Origin: Chondrus crispus | Taxonomy: Eukaryota > Rhodophyta > Florideophyceae > Gigartinales > Gigartinaceae | Reading direction: 5' to 3' | Assembly (NCBI RefSeq): GCF_000350225.1 | Contig: NW_005179004.1 | Location: 369,408 to 433,407 of the forward strand | Length of the DNA stretch: 64,000 nt | Shown: piece by piece, positions 30,481 through 40,816 of the stretch | Layout: every line of letters begins with the position of its first letter | How positions within the stretch are numbered: position 1 is the first letter of the stretch | The notes under the pieces: model-generated | The model's database searches: none | What the model saw: only the letters and a program-made list of their open reading frames with translations | What the model was told of the DNA's origin: nothing | Made by a program: the position numbers and the translations under genes

Positions 30481-33400
30481 TTCAATGCTTCTACTACCTC
30501 CCAGTCCAACGAAATGGGAATCAGTTGGGAAGAAGAAGCCCTTTATTTCGAGAATGACCTGTGGTAGACGTCGCAAAATCGGGCGACTCAAATGGCGCTC
30601 CGGTTCAGAACGGCTGTACATACCAGTGAAACTGCACTATCTCACTGAACATTTACGCCACACTAGACGACATTCTGTGGGACGCCCTCCGGACTTCGAA
30701 GGGGCTTGTCTTGATATTGGCTCTCCTCGGTCACTCATTGGTCTCGGTCAAGCCCGAGCGTATTGTCGAGCACTTGGAATTTCCCTTCAGTTGTCACCCT
30801 CGCAGACTACCTTCCGTTTTGGCACCTACCCCTCTCGATCCATAGGAAGACTCAAGGTCCTTATCCCTACCCCGCAGGGAATGTTGAAAGTTTATGTAGA
30901 TGTTGTACCTGAGAATATACCTCTACTCATCGGTTTGGATACGATGTTTGCACATTCCCTACAACCGTTGGCGATTGACATGAAGCTGCAGTGTGTGGAG
31001 CACAATTGGACAACACCCATCGAATTGCGACACGGACACCTCTATCTCTATTGGAAACCCAACCTTATGACTATATTCTACACAACAAGACAGCTAGAGC
31101 GACTTCATCGTCACTTGCTTCACCCTTCTTCCCGAAAGCTGTATGAACTGCTGCGCCGTGCCGAACCTGAAAAGTTGCCTGCGGATACACTGAGCATCTT
31201 GCAGGAGATATCAAGGTCATGTGAGACTTGCAATTTGTACTCTCCCAGACAAATCTCTTTCCAGATCAGAAGTACAGATCAGATCAAGTTCAACCACAAA
31301 GTCATACTGGACATCATGTTTTTGAAGGACAAGAAGAATCGCCCTCGCCCTGTGCTTCATATAATTGATGCTGGTACACGGTTCAGTTCAGCTTCTTTCC
31401 TCAAAGACAGCTCCACCAACACCGTTTGGAACACGTTTGTAAAGATCTGGTCCTCGCTGTATGTTGGATTTCCCGAGAGTTTGCTTACTGATCAAGGTTC
31501 TGTATTCCTTTCAAAAGAATGGGCATACAATTGCGAGACTTCAGAGATCAAACTACGTCATACGGGTACAGAGAGCCACAACTCTTTGGGAATAGGGGAG
31601 AAATACCACTTAACTTTAAGAACGATCTACCAAAAGGTTCGCTGTGACCACCGTGATCTACCAGAAGATATTGCTCTTGCCAAATCTGTCCAGGCTATGA
31701 ACGAGACAGTAGGACCTCATGGGCTAGTCCCTTCGCTTCTCGTGTTCGGAATTCTACCAAATTTACCATCTGTTTCCTCGAGAGAATTCCCAAATCAGAG
31801 GGAAAGACTGAGAGCTGTGGCCACCGCTCGTGCTGAGTACGAGAGGATTATTTCCAGGATGCAAGTCCAACGAGGCATCCGATCCATCCCTCCCCCAGCT
31901 GCCGACCGCAAGTACAATCCTGGTGACTTTGCATACGTCTATCGCGAAGGATTGAAGCATTACACGGGTCTTCATCTCATTGCTTCGGTTGACGACAAAT
32001 GCGTTCGTTTGCATCTTGGAGAGCGTACTGGACCAAGATCATTCAATGTGTCCCAACTAAGACCTGCCCCAGTCACAAGATATCCGACCTACGATGAACA
32101 ACTCATGGAACTTGATGATGGACCACCAACTGTCCTGCACACCGAAATACTACACCCCAGAGACCCTCGTGCAGGACTTTTTGATGAAGCCAAGAGGAAG
32201 GAGATATTAGGATTAGTCGAGCGCGGCACATTCAAGTTGGTACTGGAAGAAGAAGCTGGTCTGAATCCTAACTTGATACTCTCCCGTTACGTCCTAGCGA
32301 TCAAGCATTCCAGCGACGCTTCCACAGTCTACAAAGCTCGACTTGTACTTGGTGGTCATCGAGACAAGGAGAAACGGTCAGTGGTACACAACACGTACAA
32401 CTTGAAACAATCGTCCATCCGGCTCATTCTAGCACTTGCTACCATTCTAGGTTTTGATGTGTGGTCTCTGGACATAAAACAAGCCTACCTTCAAGCTGCA
32501 TCCAAGCTACGTCGAAAGATTTTCGTCAACCTGAATCTATCGAACTCAAACCAGGCGAGCTTTTACAAGTTGTCAAACCCTTGTACGGGCTAACAGAGAG
32601 CGGAGACTACTGGTGCGAGACGAATCACAGGTTCCACGTGGACAAATTACGAATGAAGCAATCAACTGGAGACTTTGCTCTATTCTTCCGCCGCGCCATG
32701 AACAAGTTGATTTCGATCTCCGGCTCGTACGTGGATGACGTATTGCAGACTGGAACGCAGGAGGAGAAGAAGCGGATACAAGAAGAGTTCCGAAAGGTTT
32801 TTGATGTCAAGATTTCCCATGCGAAGAAATTCATGTACACTGGACTTGAATGTGACACTCGCGATAAGACTGAACACAAGCTTTCTCAACAGCACTACAT
32901 CTCTAGGCTGCATTTTCTCAAGAAGGATTCTTCTTTTCCGGAATTTAGCTCGCTGCGAGCTCAGCTTGCGTGGGTTGTCCACACTCGCCCGGACATCGCC
33001 TCTGCAGTGTCTTTCGCGGCACAAGTCACTGAAACAATGCACAACTCCACATGCAACCAAGCTCTGAACTCTATTCTCAAACATCTCAAGGCCACCGCAT
33101 ATCGTGAACTGAAATATCCTAAACTGGATATGGATTCGCTCCGGATCTTGGTGTACGTCGACGCATCTCACAACAACCGAGAAAACAATAGATCACAACT
33201 AGGTTTTCTCATACTACTGGCAGACAAGACCGATCGTTGTTCCTTTCTTCATTACACATCTTACAAGTCGAGACGCGTTACTCGTTCAAGTATGGCTGGT
33301 GAGACATTGGCTTTCGTGGACGGATTCGACTGTGCATTACTCCTGCGACATGACCTCATGCGTTTGCTTGGCCGAGAGCTACCTATACTCATGTTTACGG

Positions 33401-33654
33401 ATAGCGAAATACTTTTTGATGTGTTAACTCGCTCACGTTATACAACCGAAAAACGTTTGATGATCGATATCAGTTCTGCAAGAGAAGCTTACCGTGAAAA
33501 GAAAATTGCCAACGTCGCTCTCATTCATTCTGACTACAACTACGATGACTCACTCACAAAGATCAAAGGAAACGGTGCCATGCAAAAGCTGATGGAAACC
33601 AACAAAGTCAGTCACCCGATACGACAGTGGGTAATCCAACCCAGTCAAAACTAG
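30443..33654 (+). pseudogene. copia-A Pol (protease, integrase, RT, RNase H), frameshifted
   Basis: First part 30443-32593: protease with CLDIGSPRSLIG (DIG where D-T/S-G is expected; copia-B has DTG), integrase zinc module (HRHLLHP...CETC), catalytic Asp in VILDIMF, Asp in LLTDQGS, Glu in LGIGEKYH, then the RT fingers to SLDIKQAYLQ. One base is apparently missing around 32515-32530; translation resumes in the frame of 32461-33654 with KPLYGLTESGDYW, catalytic SYVDDVLQTG, then RNase H (VYVDASHNN ... AGETLAF ... FTDSEILFD ... DSLTK). The end lies 43 bp before the 3' LTR. An assembly error could also explain the frameshift. Confidence 0.9.
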
Positions 33655-33661
33655 GCTCCCC

Positions 33662-33733
33662 CATCTAATGTTGTCCTCAGACATGAAGAGGCGGTAGTGT
33701 TGATACAATCGTGTCATTCGTCAACATTAGATG
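33662..33733 (+). repeat. 12-bp inverted repeat across the copia-A 3' LTR boundary
   Basis: CATCTAATGTTG (33662-33673) just after the pol stop pairs with CAACATTAGATG (33722-33733) inside the start of the 3' LTR, enclosing the purine-rich GAAGAGGCGGTAG that should act as polypurine tract. Confidence 0.7.
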
Positions 33734-34274
33734 CACTGTACAAGGTATCCATACAAGGCCTCTTTGTCCCTCGTTGTCCAGCGTTGAGGAGGAGTGGTCT
33801 ACTCGTGCTCGTACTGTACCTTCAGTGATCTTTACGTGTGCGCGCACAGTGCTGAAGCACCGTGCGCCCTACCGACACTGTTCAGCCTACCGACACTGTT
33901 CGAACCGACACTGTCTGTTCCTAGGAAACCATCAACTGCTCGAAATAGGATAGGATACATATCGTAGGGGGTTGTCTGCAAAGCCGAAGAGAGAGAGAGC
34001 GGACCAGAACACAGAACGAAGTAAACTTCACGCTTTGGTGAGCATTCACCCCGTCATTAGCAAGACTTTGCTAAGTGCCTTCGCGCACTGTCCCCGCGCT
34101 CGTGTGCGCTGCCCTCGCGCTCGTGCGCACTGTCTCTGCGCTCGTGCGCACTGTCCTCGCGCTCGTGCGCACTGTCCCTGCGCTCGTGCGCACTGTCCTC
34201 GCGCTCGTGCGCATCTCTACCGTCACACACACTCGAGACGCCGCCTTCGGCGTCTCGCCCCAAGACGCACAACA
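33698..34274 (+). repeat. copia-A 3' LTR
   Basis: No difference from 28085-28661 found by eye. Followed by TTTGG, the target-site duplication. Confidence 0.95.
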
Positions 34275-34279
34275 TTTGG

Positions 34280-36698
34280 GAGATGCAAACAAGGCCATTG
34301 AGGGGAGACGGCTGTTGAGGGGTCCAAGTTCGTGTGCGCGGTACGTGAGACGAATCTGAACGGTTGGCGACGAGACTCACGCCGCCGGTGGGCGTCGCGC
34401 TGCCGGTTGGCGGCGCGCAGGTGGTTGATGCCGAGCCGAATGGTGGTGGATGGGGCGTTTCGGATCGGTGCTACCGTCGCGCTATCGGTCGCGGACGAGA
34501 TTCTTGCTGTTGGGTAGAGCTATTTGTCGCTCTTGCTTTACAGGGGCAGAAGCCAGTGGCCCAGCCCAATTCGTAGTGTGAAGGCACGAGCGTGAGTATA
34601 TAGAGGGAAGGCAAGGGGACGGGCAGCGACGGTTGCGATAGAAGTGAGGGTCAACGCTTTTTGCAAAAACGTTTTTCCGATCGGCGTGAGGTTAGGCGGC
34701 TTGGACTAGCTGCAGCCGTTGAGGTTGTCTGTGAAAACTGTGACGACTTTGTTGTGCTGTGCGAACTGTGTCACTCTTGGACTTTTTTGTACAGTACTAC
34801 GAAAAAGTTCTCGAAAAAGTTCTCTGTTAGGAACGGGCCAGTGGCCCTGCCTTGTTCTTATTTCCATTCCATGGCGACTCTCATGCTGGACCGAAATAAA
34901 GAGCGACTTTCCGGAACTCTCTTGTGAGTGTTCGCGTCTTCGGTTGCCTGCAAAGCAGATTGCCGTGGTTCCCAATTCATTATGTGCATTGCTGGAGCAT
35001 GTACAGTAGCAGCACACTCACGGACAAGAACTGTACTGCAGTACCATCTCCGTCACACATGTACTCGCAGAGCTGAAATCTCATAGACGCCAGTTCTTCG
35101 ACTTCAACAGCAACCGTCGTATATGCGTATACCGTACAGTAGTCTGTCCGGTCTAACCGCAGCCTACACCGCGTTCTCCTCATTTAAAGGTATGCAAACA
35201 TGTTTTCAGAGCAATGCCGCCTCAACTCTCGACATGATCTGGCCACGGGCACGTGTGGTAGTGCGCCGCGCAAACCGCGAAACTGCGTAGCCAAACCTGA
35301 GAGCGATAATTCCTAGGCTCAATATGCTGTCAGAGGCGTTGCCGAGGTAAGTATGGATGCGCAGTGGGTTGAAAGACAGGGTCTTCAGTCTGGGTCACTC
35401 TATTACGATTCTGTTTTGCTTTGTTGAACAAAGCAGATCCTCATTCATAGCATGTCGTTGTCGTTGAATGTATGTATCCACTTCTATCCTATTTCTATGT
35501 GATTGGAATAGCTGTACCTCTTTCATCCGACATCAACGACATCAACGCGTGGGCTTACTGTCACCGTATCTTTCAGTTTTGAACGGTTACGGATCAAAAC
35601 GAAATGATTTCTCAATACACACTTTTTTCTGCCTTTCCTTGTTCCTCGCCACTCTATTCCTATGTGGTAATTATAGGCCCACGCCTTCACTGTCTGTCCA
35701 TCTGCACGCGTCCTGTCTCAACCTTTCTTTTTCGAAGCACCTGTTTTTGCGCCTTTCTACTCTTTAACAATCTATCCCAGAGGCAAGCTCTCAAAGTCAA
35801 ATTGTTTTATTTGCTTCCTTCCTCTTGAGCACACAAACTGTCCTATTTGACTTGTTCGCTGTACAATTTCTAATATCATCTTCTTGATTTCAAAGACTCT
35901 ATTACGACTACTTTGAGGACAATCTCCCCATTTTTGCCACTGTATGTCTCAATATGAACGTTTTCGCCTGCTACGCTCTGATGCCAGCTCATGTATTGAT
36001 GTACAGCTCCACCGTCCTGTACATGTAGGTCGCCACTTCGTGTACACGGGTCGCCTCAGGCCTGGAGTGGCCTGAAGCATACCAGAGCGGAGCAAAGAGT
36101 CTGTCCCTCTCCGGGTGCGACGAAGATAGAGACACTTCATCTTCCCGCAGGCTCCTCAACCCAGCTGACCTCGAAGAGAGTGGCTATCGCAACTCACTCG
36201 AAATGCGATCTAGTTCTGACTGTTTAATTCGGGTGCGACCCACTTTACGGAACCGTAATCCAAGCAAAAACGACTTTGCCGACTTAAAGCGACAGACTCG
36301 TGGGAAGAGGGGAACGATCGTGTGCCCAGGGACTTGCCTTTTTCGCGCCTACCCCCTTCACAAAACATCTCCTTCCTCTCCGTAGTACGACTTCCCCTTT
36401 CAGCAGACAGAGCAGCCGCAACTGGTAAGAAGTAACAGCAGGTATCCTCTTAATAAAATCAGCTTGTCGTTCTGTCTTCTTGAATTAGTATGATCGAGCT
36501 GTTGCCGCTCTTCTGCTTGCGCTAGGCATAGCACATTGTATCAGGATTGGAGCTGGTAGCTCCCAAACTCTCTGTTTCGCTGTTTCGCTTCGGTGTATTG
36601 GTATCCTCTGCATTGAGTTTATTTCACACCACGCATGCAACCAGCCTCCGAATCACTATCTACACTTTAGAAACTAGAAAAACATGTTCCAACAGCCT
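34280..36698. other. intergenic, no gene recognised
   Basis: About 2.4 kb with only short, low-quality ORFs on both strands. A and T content is higher than in the mobile regions. It may hold 3' untranslated sequence of the membrane-protein gene that ends at 36699. Confidence 0.5.
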
Positions 36699-38423
36699 TC
36701 ACCTATTCAACTCATCGTAGCTGGCCGTTACATGCCACTCATCATCTGTTCGGCCTTTGACGACCGAAACTGTAGGCGGGCTCCTTGGCACCGCGGGACA
36801 GTTGTAGTCTGTGGCCCTCTCCATTACCGACTGCCTATACACTTTCTCCACACTGATGCACAATCCACCTTTTCTCTCGTGAATCCAAAGCGCAATCCAA
36901 ATAGTTACTGCTGCAGCAAAGAGCAAAAAATAGTACAAGATTGCCCAAACTTCTACAGTTCCTTGCTGCGTGGTTTTGACATTGGTGCTGATCTCCCTCG
37001 ATGTCTTCGACACGACGACGATATCATTCACATCTCTTCCGCCTTCTCCAGTGATCTGTTTAGGGCTCAGTGGTCTGCCTGACCGAGAAGCTGATTCCGA
37101 TTGAGCAAGGGCTAAAACGAGTCTTCCAAACTCATCTATCGTACAAACTTCTCGACATGAATAAAAAAACACTTGTCGGATCAAGAGCAAATTCCCAGAA
37201 CCCACAATTATCTCATTGGGTTCTGTTCCGGTCTTTATGATGGCTTCCCCGGCATACCCTTGAAACTGCTTTTCTCGCCTCCCATACCTGAACGGTATCA
37301 AAGCCTCTTGCGTTCTAATTACTCCACTCACATCATCAGGAGAGAATCCATGCTTGAATAGTTTGGCTGTATCATAACTTCCGTTGTATAGCACATTAGA
37401 CCTAACCGGAGGCACTCTCAATGAGCGCTGACTACCACATACATGGTTCCCGAATATCTTTTCGTCTATCCTTAGCTCCATCTTAGTTAGTTCTACGACG
37501 ACCATTTTGCTTTCCCGCCCGTCGGACGATATTGAACTTACTGCCAGAACCGATAGGTTGACGTCTTCAATGTGCGATAACTTGACCATGTCACCCAGGC
37601 CTATTATCACTTGCTGATGCAATCTGCTTGAATTCTCTATTCTGTGACGTTGAACGCTGGCCAGAGTTAAACTCGCTACTAAGTCAGCCCCGGCTGTCTC
37701 CCAGGCATTGGAGCAACTAGATGTCTCGATATCGCACAATCCAACATCCTTGCTCAGTATTGCAACTGGGATGCCGCTCGTTTGATACAGAGTTACTATG
37801 TCCTCGGATTCGTCCCCCTCGCATTTGAACCGTGTGAGTAGGAGCCCTTCATCAATTCCATGTACTGCTTCTTGAGGAAGACAACTAAAGTTTTTGTCAT
37901 TCAATGTCAGGAAGTATGATCCGCTGTAAATACCAACTGCCGTGGCGTCACTTAGCTCGATTTTGTGTTGCGTCTTGTTGTCTAGCAGTGCATACTCCAG
38001 CCTTCTTATTTCTCCCGTTATATTCAAGCACGCTTCCAAGTCGTTCCCTGGCTGAAATATGTTCACCAGTTCTGGCCCAGCTTCTGGCATCTTGAAATCA
38101 AGGTTCACAGACATTACCCCCTCTTTCATCACTTCTTCAGCCCCAGATCCATACTCTAGCGGTAGATATAGCAGCCCTGCCAATAACACCACAAGCAGCG
38201 TCTTAAGCCTCCACCACGATGAGTTGAGGTCGATTTCATGGTGCATGCCAACAAGCCCGAGCCTCGTAGAACGCAACCTCAGCCCTGGCTTCTTTCTTAT
38301 TTTCAGGCCGTAATACGCTGCGTTCGCGTAGTTGGCTGCCAGCTCCAGGACAGGCGACAATATGAAACTGACCAGAACGAATTTGACTACATTCCACATT
38401 GAAATTTCGATGTGCGTGCGCAT
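36699..38423 (-). CDS. multi-pass membrane protein with large glycosylated-looking ectodomain
   Basis: 574 residues from ATG at 38421-38423; the frame opens further upstream only with a non-ATG codon. Hydrophobic helices at about 12-30 (VVKFVLVSFILSPVLELAA) and 74-91 (KTLLVVLLAGLLYLPLEY) are separated by a basic loop. Residues about 92-510 have several Cys and at least six N-x-S/T sequons (NIT, NKT, NFS, NSS, NLS, NGS), as expected outside the cell or in the lumen. A third helix (VWAILYYFLLFAAAVTIWIALWI) is followed by a tail of about 60 residues with a TASYDEL motif. No known domain recognised; my impression that similar proteins form a family in red algae is from memory. No introns or stops visible. 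Divergent from the secreted protein gene at 40817. Confidence 0.75.
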   Translation of the reverse strand: MRTHIEISMWNVVKFVLVSFILSPVLELAANYANAAYYGLKIRKKPGLRLRSTRLGLVGMHHEIDLNSSWWRLKTLLVVLLAGLLYLPLEYGSGAEEVMKEGVMSVNLDFKMPEAGPELVNIFQPGNDLEACLNITGEIRRLEYALLDNKTQHKIELSDATAVGIYSGSYFLTLNDKNFSCLPQEAVHGIDEGLLLTRFKCEGDESEDIVTLYQTSGIPVAILSKDVGLCDIETSSCSNAWETAGADLVASLTLASVQRHRIENSSRLHQQVIIGLGDMVKLSHIEDVNLSVLAVSSISSDGRESKMVVVELTKMELRIDEKIFGNHVCGSQRSLRVPPVRSNVLYNGSYDTAKLFKHGFSPDDVSGVIRTQEALIPFRYGRREKQFQGYAGEAIIKTGTEPNEIIVGSGNLLLIRQVFFYSCREVCTIDEFGRLVLALAQSESASRSGRPLSPKQITGEGGRDVNDIVVVSKTSREISTNVKTTQQGTVEVWAILYYFLLFAAAVTIWIALWIHERKGGLCISVEKVYRQSVMERATDYNCPAVPRSPPTVSVVKGRTDDEWHVTASYDELNR

Positions 38424-38722
38424 TCTGAACGTCGGAAAACGACTTACACGGATGTCTCCACAGGTGTAGACTGCGATTCCCCGCGTAACGAGGGGTGAAG
38501 CTGTAGGGAAAGCACTTTCACCTTTTGCAGCCGCCCTTCTCTCTCGTAGCGACCACAAATGGCGCCACCCGGGTACGCGTTATATGTAATGCAGTAGGAA
38601 GGGGGAACAGGAAAGCGCGTTTTGCTGCTTTGAGGAGCAAGCGACCTGAAATAATCGTGTTAACGCTGATGAATCGTAATCCTCATAGTTCAGTCTTTAC
38701 TCGTCGTCGCCGTCTCGTGAGT

Positions 38723-38955
38723 CTAAGAGCAAGGCAACCAGTGCGCTAATTTATAGCGCACATTTTTAGCCATGCAGCGCTCTAAAGAGTGCGCAACACA
38801 ACAAGTGCGTCGCCATATGTGACGGCCCGCAAGGGGCCGAGTATTAATACTCGTATAATACTCGTATAATACTCGTATAATACTCGCACTCTTTAGAGCG
38901 CTGCATGGCTAAAAATGTGCGCTATAAATTAGCGCACTGGTTGCCTTGCTCTTAG
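38723..38955. mobile_element. MITE/foldback element with 71-bp perfect inverted repeats
   Basis: Arms 38723-38793 and 38885-38955 are exact reverse complements over 71 bp, starting CTAAGAGCAAGGCAACCAG. The 91-bp centre holds a GC hairpin (CGGCCC/GGGCCG) and four copies of a TAATACTCGTA-type 12-bp repeat. A partial third copy of the arm lies at 39198-39227 and a further degenerate one near 39147. No target duplication is evident. Located about 300 bp upstream of the membrane-protein ATG. Confidence 0.85.
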
Positions 38956-39476
38956 TTTTTCCCAAGTTTTTCGCCAAGACAAGGGGTCTGAAGCACGGCG
39001 CATATAGCACTCGAAAGATGATTGGTTATAGTGATTATGAAATATCGATGAATTCTGAGTGATCGCGTGCTATATCCATTTCTATCCTGCGCCAGGAAAG
39101 AAACGAATATAGAGATAGGTGCTTCCAGATAGCAACCGAAAAAAGCGATTAGCGCACCAGTTGGCATGCCAACAGGGGAAAATCTCTAAAATTTCGAAAT
39201 TTAGCGCACTGGTTGCCTTGCTCTTACACGAGAGAGATATTTGTCTACCGGCTGACGGGGACATACGCGCCGTGACAGCGGTGACATTAACCGGTTTTGG
39301 GGAAAACCGTAATGTTACTGATAAGGGCTTGGCGGGGTTCAGTGCAGTGCAAAAATTGCAGATGTCCGCACTACTGCCGAAAATGTCTGCACCATAGTGC
39401 AGACAATAATCAAGCCAACAATTTTACTGTAATTACAATGGCTGACAGTCTCTGTAGCAGCCGATAGACAAGCATA

Positions 39477-39594
39477 TTGTCGCCTCGATCCCATCGTGCA
39501 GACACGCTGTGCGTCGTGCGATATGAGGCCCTCGGCAAGCCTCGGTGTTCATATCTGTACTCGGCGCGTGTCTGCACTCGAATCGAGGCGACAA
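39477..39594. repeat. imperfect 50-bp inverted repeat
   Basis: Left arm 39477-39526 and right arm 39549-39594 share TTGTCGCCTCGAT, TGCAGACACGC and ATATGA blocks in inverted order, with mismatched segments between and a 22-base loop. Probably another small foldback element. Confidence 0.7.
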
Positions 39595-39850
39595 CCCCTA
39601 CTTGTTTGCCACACACACATTGACCATGCCCGCGCGCAGGAATACCGCGAGTCTTGAGAGCTCATTCCTACATCACAAAGTTTTGCAAAGAAAATGTGGA
39701 GGTCTGTTGCCTGTTTCGCCATGCGAACGGCATCAATGCTTTCCTGGCCCCAGGGTCAACACTGCTCTACATGGGTGGTCGGCACCAAGGTGTGTGGCAC
39801 AGAAACAACACACAAAAACCCTGAGCAAGACGACTCCACCAACCCGGATA

Positions 39851-39866
39851 NNNNNNNNNNNNNNNN
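39851..39866. other. assembly gap (16 N)
   Basis: Short run of N in the region upstream of the secreted-protein gene. Confidence 1.
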
Positions 39867-40816
39867 CAATGCTCGACTGGGTGCGCTCGATCTGGCGCTC
39901 ACCGCCCTTTCGTTTTCACTTTTATCCTTCCATAACGGTATTGCTATTGCTATCGTTATCTCTTTTTTTATCAATAGAAAAGCAGAGACATCATCATCAC
40001 GTCTTCGCAACGTTCAGCAGGTATTCCCATGTGACCAAATCGCGCAGAGTGACGACGTAGAAGAGCTCGTCGTTGTCCTCATAATCGTCAAGCACGGCTC
40101 CCTCGTCGATGTCCATGCCCACCACCAGGTTCTAACGGCTTGCGGTTTTCAGGTAAATCGCAAACAGGCACATACTGTAGCCATGCTCTCTTGCTGGCCT
40201 TTTTCGCTCCAAGTCTAGATCTCAAGCTGCCAACACGCGCACGTCCAAATCGATGCGCTCTACCTGTTCAGTTTACCTTGCGCACAACCTCTCTCCAGTC
40301 AGAAGTCAGACATGCCCCTGCTGTACGGAAACCCTAATAGAGTATGATTCAAAAGCCTCACCCTACAGCAATCCGCCATACCCCACAACTTTTGATTGGT
40401 ACAATACTGTATGTCACGGTGCGATCCTCATCAGGGTGTGTCATTGTTGCCGCCACCAGCGAAAGGACCTACGGTCCAGTGTGGTACTGTTTGCGTACAG
40501 TCGCTTATCACCGTCTTCTTGGCAAGACTGCGGTTTTGGACCCTCCAGCTCTATTTCTTCAGCCCGCTTTAGAAAAGTGTCGTGGTGCCGTCGTTGAACT
40601 ACACAATCCAGGAAGAGCATCAATATCGTTTCGTATGATGCAGTGCATTTGTTTACCTTGGTTTCACCACCCCGATCTCGGGATCCTCACAGCGTCGCTT
40701 GGCCCCTCTTCCCGCCCTACTTAAGTACTTCTCCTAACCCTCTACGTTCGCCATCGTCCAGCACACCGTTCCTCTGTCAAAACCTTCCTCGGCTCCCAAA
40801 ACGGCCGCAAGTCAAC

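Larger units (their letters stand above)
28085..34274 (+). mobile_element. copia-A: Ty1/copia LTR retrotransposon, 6.2 kb
   Basis: LTRs 28085-28661 and 33698-34274 (577 bp each) look identical by eye; target duplication TTTGG at 28080-28084 and 34275-34279. Order gag, protease, integrase, RT, RNase H defines copia. Pol is in the -1 frame relative to gag with a candidate frameshift signal at the gag stop. Despite the young LTRs, pol has a frameshift near 32515-32530 and a DIG protease motif, so the copy is probably not autonomous. Confidence 0.95.
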
